Shown here: positions 1 through 7,096 of the stretch, piece by piece
Layout of the letters: each line of letters opens with the position of its first letter
Position numbering within the stretch: the stretch's first letter is position 1
From: Gammaproteobacteria bacterium
GTDB lineage: Bacteria > Pseudomonadota > Gammaproteobacteria > Steroidobacterales > SZUA-146
Reading direction: 5' to 3'
Length of the DNA stretch: 7,241 nt
Assembly (NCBI GenBank): GCA_013002925.1
Contig: JABDLQ010000167.1
Span: 1-7,241 of the forward strand
Notes under the pieces: generated by a model
The model's input: only the letters and a program-made list of their open reading frames with translations
Databases searched by the model: none
Told to the model about the DNA's origin: nothing
Made by a program: the position numbers and the translations under genes

Positions 1-2028
1 AATCAAGCCCAAAAACTCGGTTTCTGACAGAATTTTGGTACCTAAAGCTTCCGCTTTGGTGAGTTTGGAGCCGGCTTTTTCGCCCGCTACCAGATAATCG
101 GTCTTTTTGGATACGCTGCCAGTGACTTTGCCACCGGCGGCAACGATTAGCGCCCTGGCGTCGTCACGCGTCAATTGCGAAAGACTGCCGGTCAGGACAA
201 AGGTCTTACCTTTGACTTCGGCGTTCTCGTTCTCTGGATCTGCTGCCTTGGACACTGGCCAGTGTAAACCCAGGGATTGCAGGCTTCGGATCAGTTTTAT
301 GTTTGCAGGATTATCAAAAAACTCGCGAATTCTACCCGCGACTATGGGTCCCACGTCGGCAACCTCCTCGAGCTGTTCAGCCTCGGCATTAATCAAAGGT
401 TCAATATCACCGAAGTGAGCGGCCAGCGCCGCTGCGGTGCTTTCTCCAACCTCGCGAATACCGAGTGCATAAATAAAACGGGCCAGTGTTGTTTCCTTGC
501 TGTCTGCAATATTACGCAACAGGTTTTCAGCCGATTTTTTCCCCATGCGCTCGAGTTCTATCAGGGATTCCAGGCGCAGAGTGTAGAGTTCGTCCACGCT
601 GTTGACGAGCTTTTGATCAACGAGGGCATCGGCGAGTTTATCCCCCAGGCCTTCGATATCCAGTGCCCGCCGCGAGGCAAAATGCCACAGGCTTTGTTTG
701 AATTGGGCCGGACATGTCAGGCCGCCTGTGCAGCGAGCGACTGATTCGGTTTCACTGTGTGCTACCACTGAATCGCAGATCGGGCAACGTGCCGGCAGCC
801 TGATTTTTCGAACATTGGCGCCCCGCTTGCTTTTGACCACTGAGACCACTTCAGGAATGACGTCGCCTGCGCGACGCACGACCACTGTGTCGCCAATACG
901 GATGTCTTTGCGAGCGATTTCATCCATGTTGTGCAAGGTGACGTTGCTGACGGTTACCCCACCGACGAATACAGGTTGCAGACGAGCCACCGGTGTCAAA
1001 GCGCCTGTGCGTCCAACCTGAAATTCGGCGTCGAGTACGGTGGTCAGTTCTTCCTGCGCCGGGAATTTATGCGCAATCGCCCAACGCGGTGCCCTGGAGA
1101 TAAACCCCAGCGTTTGCTGTAGCGCCAGGTCGTTCACCTTGTACACAATCCCGTCAATCTCATAGGGCAAGGAAGGACGCCGCTCAGCAATCCGCTCGTA
1201 GTAGTCCAGGCATCCACGCGCTCCCTTAACCACGGCGTTTTCAGGGTTTATGCGCAAGCCCCACTTATGCATTGCCGCCAAAACCTCGGTGTGGGTCTGT
1301 GGAACATTCCAGCCGACCACTTCGCCAAGACCATAAAGGTATATCATCAAAGGACGTTTGGCTGTTTCCCTGGGGTCGAGCTGACGCAGACTGCCGGCAG
1401 CGGCATTGCGTGGATTTTTAAACGCATTGCCCCCCTGCTCCGTCACGCGTCGGTTCATTTCGTGAAAGCCGGCCAGGGGCATGTAAACCTCTCCACGAAC
1501 TTCGAGCAAGTCAGGCGTTTTCGTGCCGCGCAACTGCAATGGTACCGAACGCAGTGTGCGAATGTTGTGCGTGATGTCTTCCCCGACCTGTCCATCACCG
1601 CGAGTCGCCGCCTGGATCAATTCTCCATCGCGATACATCAGACTGACTGCCAAACCGTCGAGTTTTGGTTCCGCCGCAAACTCCACGCTGTCTATCGATA
1701 CCCCCGCTTTTTGCAGACGTTCAATTATCCGCTTTTCAAAATCGAGGACATCCTGCTCGGTGAACGCGTTGCCAAGGGATAGCAGCGGCACGCGATGCTG
1801 GATTTGTGTAAACCTGGAGACAGGCTGAGCGCCCACTCTTTGCGTGGGAGAGCTGGCGTCACTCAGATCCGGATGTGCCTGCTCAAGCGCCAGCAATTCA
1901 TGGAACAGACGATCATACTCCGCATCCGGGATATCGGGATCGTCGAGTACATGATAACGGTAGTTGGCATCGGCCAGCGCTTTGCGCAGCACCCTAACTT
2001 TGTTCTTTATTTTTGCAGATGTGGCCAT
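1..2028 (-). CDS. ligA: NAD-dependent DNA ligase LigA, C-terminal end cut by window edge
   Basis: LigA seals nicks in duplex DNA during replication and repair, using NAD+ to adenylate an active-site lysine. The frame is open for 676 codons from the ATG at 2028 to base 1 without a stop. Family ligases are about 670 residues, so only a few codons should be missing. Visible parts in order: N-terminal Ia region with the YRYHVLDD stretch (about 24-30); adenylation domain with the KLDG motif, catalytic Lys122, and IDGIVYK (291-297); OB fold (about 325-405); zinc finger Cys415, Cys418, Cys433, Cys439, spaced as in E. coli LigA; helix-hairpin-helix region (about 450-590); BRCT domain from about 605 with the VLTGSL motif. 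The start is supported by a GGGG stretch six bases upstream and an in-frame TAA at 2049-2047. It lies 53 bases after zipA, probably in the same transcript. Nothing looks broken. Confidence 0.97.
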   Translation of the reverse strand, partial: MATSAKIKNKVRVLRKALADANYRYHVLDDPDIPDAEYDRLFHELLALEQAHPDLSDASSPTQRVGAQPVSRFTQIQHRVPLLSLGNAFTEQDVLDFEKRIIERLQKAGVSIDSVEFAAEPKLDGLAVSLMYRDGELIQAATRGDGQVGEDITHNIRTLRSVPLQLRGTKTPDLLEVRGEVYMPLAGFHEMNRRVTEQGGNAFKNPRNAAAGSLRQLDPRETAKRPLMIYLYGLGEVVGWNVPQTHTEVLAAMHKWGLRINPENAVVKGARGCLDYYERIAERRPSLPYEIDGIVYKVNDLALQQTLGFISRAPRWAIAHKFPAQEELTTVLDAEFQVGRTGALTPVARLQPVFVGGVTVSNVTLHNMDEIARKDIRIGDTVVVRRAGDVIPEVVSVVKSKRGANVRKIRLPARCPICDSVVAHSETESVARCTGGLTCPAQFKQSLWHFASRRALDIEGLGDKLADALVDQKLVNSVDELYTLRLESLIELERMGKKSAENLLRNIADSKETTLARFIYALGIREVGESTAAALAAHFGDIEPLINAEAEQLEEVADVGPIVAGRIREFFDNPANIKLIRSLQSLGLHWPVSKAADPENENAEVKGKTFVLTGSLSQLTRDDARALIVAAGGKVTGSVSKKTDYLVAGEKAGSKLTKAEALGTKILSETEFLGLI

Positions 2029-2081
2029 TTCACGCCCCGACACTGCTTAGCTGGACACTGTGCCAGATCGACGCGCTGGCA

Positions 2082-2813
2082 TCAGAACGTGGTGTCGCTG
2101 GCGGCGATACCATGCTGGTAGTGAATCAATTCCTCGCGCAGATGACTGGCACACTGGCGGCTGACCGTAGTCCCGTGGCTGTCTACCAACTGGCCTTCAA
2201 GTGTCGCAGCCAGCCGGCGACCGGTAGCCAGCATGTCGGCAAATGCAGCAACTGGATCTGGCGGGCCGGGCAAAACCAGAAACATGCTGGCGCCTTTTAA
2301 TTCCTGCGCTGCGATGTTCTCAAGATCAAAGGAGCCGGGCTTGACCAGATTCGCAACACTGAAAACCGCCTCTGCGGCGTCGCCGGTGTCATTTTCCGCG
2401 ACACGATGAAAAATATTCAGCTGCCCAAACTGCAGTCCTTCAGCCTGTAGCGCCTGTAAGAACTCTTTTCCGGCAAAACTGGCCCCGGCACGTGGCACCA
2501 GGTGGAGGGAAATGATTTTCTCAGCTACGGTTTTATCCGATGATGCCGTTGTGTCAGCGGCCGCCGACTCCACCTGCGTACCCCGGGTTTCGTCATCCAC
2601 GGCAGCATCAGCAGCTGATACTGACGAAACCAGACCTGGCATAACCCGGTGGTCTCGCTCGGTAGCGTTACCTGCCGCCTGGTTGGCGTTGTCTACTGCA
2701 GTGCCATCAGCAGAACCATCATATTGCGCAGTGCCGGAACGCCGTGACAACACGTACAACACCACCAGAAGCAGTACTCCTGCAATTGCCAATATCCAGC
2801 GCAATTCGTTCAT
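2082..2813 (-). CDS. zipA: Cell division protein ZipA, short-linker form
   Basis: ZipA is an inner-membrane protein that binds the C-terminal tail of FtsZ and tethers the Z-ring to the membrane early in division. The 243-residue product starts with one membrane segment (about 6-22, rich in Ile, Leu and Val) followed by RRSG, giving the short periplasmic start and cytoplasmic body typical of ZipA. Residues about 24-95 are a low-complexity linker rich in Ala, Asp, Thr and Ser. The C-terminal FtsZ-binding domain (about 97-235) is recognisable from FGQLNIFHR (129-137), then FSVANLVKPGSFD (151-163) and SMFLVLPGPPDP (176-187), matching the E. coli pattern of FGDMNIYHR and FSLANMVKPGTFD. E. coli ZipA is 328 residues with a longer Pro/Gln-rich linker. 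The frame is open to an ATG at 2891, but that start would add 26 residues before the membrane segment; the ATG at 2813 fits the family. The ribosome site is weak (TTGAG). Gene order between smc and ligA supports the call. Confidence 0.95.
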   Translation of the reverse strand: MNELRWILAIAGVLLLVVLYVLSRRSGTAQYDGSADGTAVDNANQAAGNATERDHRVMPGLVSSVSAADAAVDDETRGTQVESAAADTTASSDKTVAEKIISLHLVPRAGASFAGKEFLQALQAEGLQFGQLNIFHRVAENDTGDAAEAVFSVANLVKPGSFDLENIAAQELKGASMFLVLPGPPDPVAAFADMLATGRRLAATLEGQLVDSHGTTVSRQCASHLREELIHYQHGIAASDTTF

Positions 2814-2943
2814 TATGGGCTCAATAGTAATGCGGTTTGCCGACAGATCAAACTCATCGGCATTAATACCAACAGACCTGCAGATGGCCACAACGTTCCG
2901 TCACTTTGACACTCGGTCTGTGCGCGAATATCACCGGTAATTG
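2814..2943. other. Spacer between smc and zipA, longer than usual for an operon
   Basis: These 130 bases carry no convincing gene. They could be translated as a zipA extension from the ATG at 2891, but that would place 26 unfamiliar residues before the membrane segment. Visible structure: a seven-base inverted repeat ACAGACC (2872-2878) and GGTCTGT (2915-2921), and a small dyad GTCA-N3-TGAC (2900-2910). Read towards zipA there is a weak promoter-like pair, TTGATC then TACTAT, 16 bases apart. No stem followed by a T run is seen, so I see no terminator here. Each of these signals could arise by chance. Confidence 0.4.
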
Positions 2944-5900
2944 CTACGAGGCTTCGGCCATCTCTACAGCTTCACCAATATCCACTGCAACCGGACGCGA
3001 AACACCCGCTTCTTGCATCGTGACTCCAATCAGTTGATCAGCTAATGCAATTGTGGATTTGTTGTGCGTAATGATAATGAACTGAATGCGATCAGACATT
3101 TCCTTCAATATATTGCAAAACCGATTGACATTGGCATCATCCAGCGGCGCATCAACCTCATCAAGCATGCAAAACGGTGCGGCGTTTAACTGGAATATCG
3201 AAAATACCAGAGCCACCGCGGTCAGCGCTTTTTCGCCGCCAGACAGCAGGTGAATCGTGCTGTTGCGCTTGCCCGGAGGCTGAGCCATAACCGTGACGCC
3301 GGCGGTCAGAAGATCGGTGTCATTGAGCTCGAGATAGGCATGCCCACCTCCGAACAGTTTCGGAAACAGCTGTTTAAATCCAGCGTTCACCTGGTCAAAA
3401 GTTTCTCTGAAACGGGTGCGGGTTTCGCGGTCGATTTTGCGAATCGCCGATTCCAGGATCTCAAGTGCTTCAATCAGATCTGCATGCTGAGAATCCAGAT
3501 ATTCCTTGCGCTCCAGCTGTTCTTTGTACTCGTCGATGGCTGCCAGATTGATGTTGCCAAGACGGGAAATGCGTCGTTGCATCAATTCAACTTTTTCCTG
3601 CCACTCCTGGGGATCGGCCTGTTCCGGGAGCCCTTCTTTAACGGACTCCATCTCAAACCCGGTTTCTGCAAAGCGCTCCGCGATCGTGTCACGTCGCACT
3701 TTAATCTCCTGGGCAGAGATACGCCCCTGCTGGACCGTTTCACGCTGTTCAGCGACCTCCTTTTCACACGCCTGACGCTGTTGCTCACGTTCCCGCAACT
3801 GATGTTCGGTCGCTTCGAGAACCTTGCGCGCATCCCCGAGTTCTTTTTCAACGACCAGTCGATCTTCGAGCAAGCCAGTCAACTGCTCTTGATGTGCTGC
3901 CAACGGGGCTTCCCCGGTACTTAATTGCTTGAGCAATTCGGTGCGGCGATCACTCAGTTTGCTGAGCTGATCACGTAATCGACCGAGGTTTTCCTGCGCT
4001 GATTCACGTGTACTGCGCTGTGACTCAACTTTGACTTCGATACTATGAGCTGCCGCACGATCGCGTTCAAAGGCCGTGCGCGCTTCGTCAAGGGCGGTTT
4101 TAACTCGCGGCTCCTGGGCTTTCAGGCGGTTTAGCCGCTCCTGCGCATCTACACGAGTGCGCTCCGCAAAATCCAGCGCCTGTTGCGCTACCTTGATCTT
4201 TTCATCTGTCTCGCTGATAGCAGTCGACAAATCTTCGTGATCTGCATCCAGCATACGCAAGCGTTCATGCATGTCTGACAGACGCGACTGTCGAGCGTCC
4301 ATGCGAGCAATCAAATCAACGTGTTCGCGGTGCACCCGGTTAACCAGGCTCTGGCGGTCATCGCGTTGTTGCTCCAGTTCTTTGAGAGTCGTGCGCGCTG
4401 ATTGATGCTGCTCATCCAGTTCGGCGACTTGGGCTGCTACTGCCTGGCACTCTGCCCGCAGTTCGCGTAACTCAGTCTCCCGGGCAATGACTCCTGCCTC
4501 AGCATCTTTTTCACGATTGACACGCAACCAGCTCGCATTGAGCCAAATTCCATCCGGTGTCACGACCGACTCGTGTTCAGACAGCTCGTTGCGCATGTTT
4601 AACGCGTCGCTGAGCGAGTCAGCAATCCGAACGTTTGCCAACAATCCGGTAACACCTGCGCTGCCAGAGACTTTCGCGGCAAGCGTCCGGGGTGCAGGCA
4701 CTGCCGTCTCACGCTGATCCATGAAACTGACTGAAACTTCGCCAATATCACCAAGCACCGCGGCCACGCTGTCGAGCCCGTCAACACACACAGCCTCAAG
4801 ATAGTCGCCCAGCACCGTCTCCACCGCGAGTTCCCAACCCGGAGCAACCTGTAATTGCTGTGCCACCCGTGGATTTGACGCCAGGCCAGCACCCTCCAGC
4901 CACTGATAGACATCACTTTGGCCGCCGCCCAGCGCCGCCTGCTGCAGGGCTTCCAGTGACGACAGACGACCTTTACGCTGTTGCAATCCGGCACGTTGCT
5001 CGTCCAGTTTCACCGTGAGCCCCGCGTCTTGTTCACGCATTTGCTGAATCTGTTCGTTAACGTGCTGCAGCTGCCGCTGATTTTCGTGCAGATCGAGCTT
5101 CAGGTCGGCTTCACTGGCCGTCAGCTGGTTCAACTCGCCGGCAAGCTCCTCAGGAGACAGTGCGGAACGTTCGACTTCTAACCGTTCCTGACGCACCAAC
5201 AGGGACTGTAACTGCTGATCGAGATGCTCGATACGGGTGCGTTCCACCTGGGCGGCCTGCGTTGCATCGCCTGTTTCTTTACTGACCGTCTGCCACTGCG
5301 CCTGCCAGGCGTTCATTTTGGTCTCTGCAACCTGCCATTCCGCCTCGGACTCCCGCAATACGGCCGTCAATCGCGCCCATTCGGGCTCCATATCGGCAAG
5401 CGCAGCCGACAGGTCTGTCAGGCGGGTTTCGTCCCGGGTAATTTCTGCTTCAAATTCCTCAATACCCTGTTCAGAATCCTCGATATCCTGTTGCTGGCGT
5501 TGCTTGAGCTCGCGCGCGTGTTGAATAAGCTGTTCGAGCCGGGCAATTTCTGTGCCTACCTTGTAAAAATTCTCCTGCACACTATTAAAGGCATCGCCGT
5601 GCTCACTGTTGTTGCTGCGCAATTTCTCTATTTCAGCTTCGACTGAACGCATCCGTCCAATCGCCGCTTCGAGGGCCATTTCCTTCTCATGAGTTAGCTT
5701 TGCTTCAGCGGTCCGGCGATCCTCCATTTCGGTATACCGCAGTGCCAAAAGCTCTGCGTCCAGCCGCCGTGATTCTTCTTTATAGGTCTTGTATTTTTCT
5801 GCGACCGATGCCTGCCGTTGCAAATGTTTGAGTTGTTTTTCAACTTCGTCACGCAGATCATTCAGCCGATCAAGATTGTCGCGCGTGTGTCGGATACGGT

Positions 5901-6444
5901 TATGGGTTTCACGGCGCCGTTCTTTATACTTCGAAATTCCCGCCGCTTCCTCCAGAAAACTGCGCATATCGTCAGGCTTGGCTTCAACGAAGCGAGAGAT
6001 CATACCCTGTTCAATAATTGAATAGCTGCGCGCACCCAGCCCGGTGCCCAAAAATACGTGAGTAATGTCTTTGCGCCGGCAGCGGGTGTTATTTAAGAAA
6101 TACGTCGATTGACCATCGCGGTTCATCACCCGTTTGATCGACACTTCGTTGTAACTGGCATATTGACCGCCAATTTTTCCATCCGAATTGTCGAATATCA
6201 GCTCAATGGTTGCGGAGCCGACCGGTTTGCGACTGCTTGAACCGTTGAATATCACGTCGGTGAGTTCGTCACCGCGCAGATTCTTCGCCGAACTCTCCCC
6301 CATGACCCACCGGACTGCATCGATGATGTTGGATTTTCCGCAGCCATTTGGTCCTACAACTCCGACAAGATTGCTCGGAAAAGTAACAGTGGTAGGATCG
6401 ACAAACGTTTTAAAGCCGGCGAGCTTGATTTTGCTCAGACGCAT
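2944..6444 (-). CDS. smc: Chromosome partition protein SMC (condensin ATPase)
   Basis: SMC is the ring-forming ATPase of the bacterial condensin. With ScpA and ScpB it extrudes DNA loops and helps separate sister chromosomes. The product is 1166 residues, the usual family length. Head N-lobe: Walker A GPNGCGKS (31-38), Arg57 in the position of the arginine finger, and the Q-loop region IIEQG (143-147). A coiled-coil arm rich in Glu, Gln, Arg and Leu runs from about 170 to 505. The hinge spans about 510-655, with a Gly-rich entry and GVTGLLANVR (597-606). The second arm runs from about 655 to 1000. Head C-lobe: signature LSGGE (1067-1071), Walker B ending MLDEVDAP with the catalytic Glu at 1096, D-loop LDD (1101-1103), and switch His1127 in ITHNK. 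The start is the ATG at 6444, with GGA nine bases upstream. No scpA or scpB is in the window. It is first of smc-zipA-ligA and diverges from queF. Confidence 0.98.
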   Translation of the reverse strand: MRLSKIKLAGFKTFVDPTTVTFPSNLVGVVGPNGCGKSNIIDAVRWVMGESSAKNLRGDELTDVIFNGSSSRKPVGSATIELIFDNSDGKIGGQYASYNEVSIKRVMNRDGQSTYFLNNTRCRRKDITHVFLGTGLGARSYSIIEQGMISRFVEAKPDDMRSFLEEAAGISKYKERRRETHNRIRHTRDNLDRLNDLRDEVEKQLKHLQRQASVAEKYKTYKEESRRLDAELLALRYTEMEDRRTAEAKLTHEKEMALEAAIGRMRSVEAEIEKLRSNNSEHGDAFNSVQENFYKVGTEIARLEQLIQHARELKQRQQQDIEDSEQGIEEFEAEITRDETRLTDLSAALADMEPEWARLTAVLRESEAEWQVAETKMNAWQAQWQTVSKETGDATQAAQVERTRIEHLDQQLQSLLVRQERLEVERSALSPEELAGELNQLTASEADLKLDLHENQRQLQHVNEQIQQMREQDAGLTVKLDEQRAGLQQRKGRLSSLEALQQAALGGGQSDVYQWLEGAGLASNPRVAQQLQVAPGWELAVETVLGDYLEAVCVDGLDSVAAVLGDIGEVSVSFMDQRETAVPAPRTLAAKVSGSAGVTGLLANVRIADSLSDALNMRNELSEHESVVTPDGIWLNASWLRVNREKDAEAGVIARETELRELRAECQAVAAQVAELDEQHQSARTTLKELEQQRDDRQSLVNRVHREHVDLIARMDARQSRLSDMHERLRMLDADHEDLSTAISETDEKIKVAQQALDFAERTRVDAQERLNRLKAQEPRVKTALDEARTAFERDRAAAHSIEVKVESQRSTRESAQENLGRLRDQLSKLSDRRTELLKQLSTGEAPLAAHQEQLTGLLEDRLVVEKELGDARKVLEATEHQLREREQQRQACEKEVAEQRETVQQGRISAQEIKVRRDTIAERFAETGFEMESVKEGLPEQADPQEWQEKVELMQRRISRLGNINLAAIDEYKEQLERKEYLDSQHADLIEALEILESAIRKIDRETRTRFRETFDQVNAGFKQLFPKLFGGGHAYLELNDTDLLTAGVTVMAQPPGKRNSTIHLLSGGEKALTAVALVFSIFQLNAAPFCMLDEVDAPLDDANVNRFCNILKEMSDRIQFIIITHNKSTIALADQLIGVTMQEAGVSRPVAVDIGEAVEMAEAS

Positions 6445-6461
6445 TCAGATGGTTCCAGATC

Positions 6462-6491
6462 TTGGTTGAATTTAACGCCGTAGTGTAAAGT
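6462..6491 (+). promoter_or_regulatory. Weak candidate promoter for queF
   Basis: TTGGTT (6462-6467) and TAAAGT (6486-6491) are 18 bases apart, with three and four of six consensus matches. The -10 overlaps the candidate -10 of the smc promoter on the other strand (6482-6487). If both are real, the two promoters would compete for polymerase. The matches are poor and another site could serve. Confidence 0.2.
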
Positions 6492-6511
6492 AAACAGATG
6501 GCGAATGTCAT
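6482..6511 (-). promoter_or_regulatory. Candidate sigma-70 promoter for smc-zipA-ligA
   Basis: On the minus strand, ATGACA (6511-6506, five of six matches to TTGACA) is followed after 18 bases by TACACT (6487-6482, four of six to TATAAT). Transcription would start near 6475 and give a leader of about 30 bases before the smc ATG. It is the best pair I found in the 100-base divergent region, but it is judged by eye. Confidence 0.35.
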
Positions 6512-6529
6512 TAGCGATGCAAATTATTT

Positions 6530-6534
6530 GGAGG
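6530..6534 (+). promoter_or_regulatory. Ribosome binding site fixing the GTG start of queF
   Basis: GGAGG lies ten bases before a GTG at 6545. An in-frame TGA at 6536-6538 sits between the two, so this GTG is the first possible start; the next ATG in frame is codon 37, only a few residues before the conserved core. This strong site is what decides the start. Confidence 0.8.
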
Positions 6535-6544
6535 GTGAACAACT

Positions 6545-6970
6545 GTGACAATTTTTCCCGATGAGGCCCTTGGTGCAAAAGGCAAGGCGTCACCATCCCG
6601 CAGTTTGGAAACGTTTCCAAACCCTGAAACCAGCAGCGATTATACCATCCGCATGCGGATCCCCGAGTTTACCTGTGTGTGTCCGAAAACCGGCCAGCCT
6701 GACTTCGCGACTCTACACTTAGAGTATGTTCCCAATAAACTTTGTATAGAGCTGAAATCGTTAAAGCTTTATATTTGGTCCTACCGGGATGAGGGGGCAT
6801 TCCATGAGGCTGTCACAAACCAGATCCTCAACGACCTGGTCAGCGCCTGCGAACCACGTTTTATGCGTCTGAGCGCAGAATTTGGCGTTCGCGGCGGTAT
6901 ATACACCACTGTGGCCGCCGAACAGATCGCGCCAGGCTGGCAGCCAGGACCTGTCGTTCAGCTGCCCTGA
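6545..6970 (+). CDS. queF: NADPH-dependent preQ0 reductase QueF, short single-domain type
   Basis: QueF reduces the nitrile of 7-cyano-7-deazaguanine (preQ0) to the amine preQ1 with two NADPH, a step in making the tRNA base queuosine. The product is 141 residues of the T-fold family, close to the short Bacillus-type enzyme and about half the length of the two-domain E. coli type. Visible: catalytic Cys46 in VCPKTGQPDF and Asp53 seven residues later; the QueF motif ELKSLKLY (69-76); substrate-binding His87 and Glu88 in FHEAVTNQ (86-93). The Cys-to-Asp and Cys-to-Glu spacings (7 and 42) match B. subtilis Cys55, Asp62 and Glu97. The cysteine two residues after that Glu in B. subtilis, which forms a protective disulfide, is Val90 here. 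The first 30 residues are poorly conserved in character. GTG is the start, fixed by the ribosome site and an upstream stop. It diverges from smc; no other queuosine gene is in view. Confidence 0.95.
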   Translation: MTIFPDEALGAKGKASPSRSLETFPNPETSSDYTIRMRIPEFTCVCPKTGQPDFATLHLEYVPNKLCIELKSLKLYIWSYRDEGAFHEAVTNQILNDLVSACEPRFMRLSAEFGVRGGIYTTVAAEQIAPGWQPGPVVQLP

Positions 6971-6977
6971 GCACTCC

Positions 6978-7003
6978 GGTTGGCAGTGCCATTGCGACCA
7001 ACC
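6978..7003 (+). terminator. Weak hairpin after queF, possible terminator
   Basis: GGTTGG (6978-6983) and CCAACC (6998-7003) can pair seven bases after the queF stop, with a further short GCA/TGC pairing inside. There is no T run directly after the stem, so it does not look like a standard intrinsic terminator. It may slow polymerase, protect the 3' end of the message, or mean nothing. Confidence 0.25.
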
Positions 7004-7024
7004 CTGTTCCAGTTAAATTTGTTC

Positions 7025-7052
7025 TATACATTTCCATTTATCACTATATAAT
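7025..7052 (+). promoter_or_regulatory. Likely sigma-70 promoter for the lysine-rich gene
   Basis: A perfect -10 box TATAAT (7047-7052) follows TATACA (7025-7030, four of six to TTGACA) after 16 bases, in an AT-rich stretch that stands out from its surroundings. Transcription would start near 7059, giving a leader of about 38 bases that contains the palindrome at 7068-7080. This suggests that the gene downstream has its own promoter and is not read only from queF. Confidence 0.55.
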
Positions 7053-7067
7053 TGAGCGTTTTTCTTC

Positions 7068-7080
7068 TGCGGGACCCGCA
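7068..7080. repeat. 13-base palindrome TGCGGG-A-CCCGCA in the leader
   Basis: Two six-base arms match perfectly around a single central A, just downstream of the predicted transcription start and four bases before the ribosome site AAAGGGG (7084-7090). As RNA, a hairpin would have to open its inner pairs to form a loop, leaving a short GC-rich stem. As DNA, it is shaped like a protein-binding site. Either way it could control the gene that follows. No long T run follows it, so it is not a clear terminator. Confidence 0.4.
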
Positions 7081-7096
7081 TTGAAAGGGGCGAAAT

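Noticed and set aside
1267..1782. Plus-strand open frame of 171 codons opposite ligA
   Set aside because: It covers the adenylation domain of ligA, whose opposite frame is fully conserved; no ribosome site or family resemblance supports it.
2039..2060. Seven-base direct repeat GACACTG (2039-2045 and 2054-2060) in the zipA-ligA spacer
   Set aside because: Two copies of a seven-base word in a short spacer can arise by chance, and there is no third copy or flanking symmetry to suggest a binding site.
2814..2891. Possible 26-residue N-terminal extension of ZipA from the ATG at 2891
   Set aside because: ZipA proteins have a very short segment before the membrane helix; the extension is not hydrophobic, is not known in the family, and has no strong ribosome site.
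2512..2940. Plus-strand open frame of 142 codons opposite zipA
   Set aside because: It is antisense to a well-supported zipA, has Ser/Ala-rich composition expected from the reverse of that gene, and matches no family I know.
3250..3924. Plus-strand open frame of 224 codons opposite smc
   Set aside because: It lies wholly inside the conserved C-terminal arm and head of smc on the other strand; length alone is explained by the codon pattern of the coiled coil.
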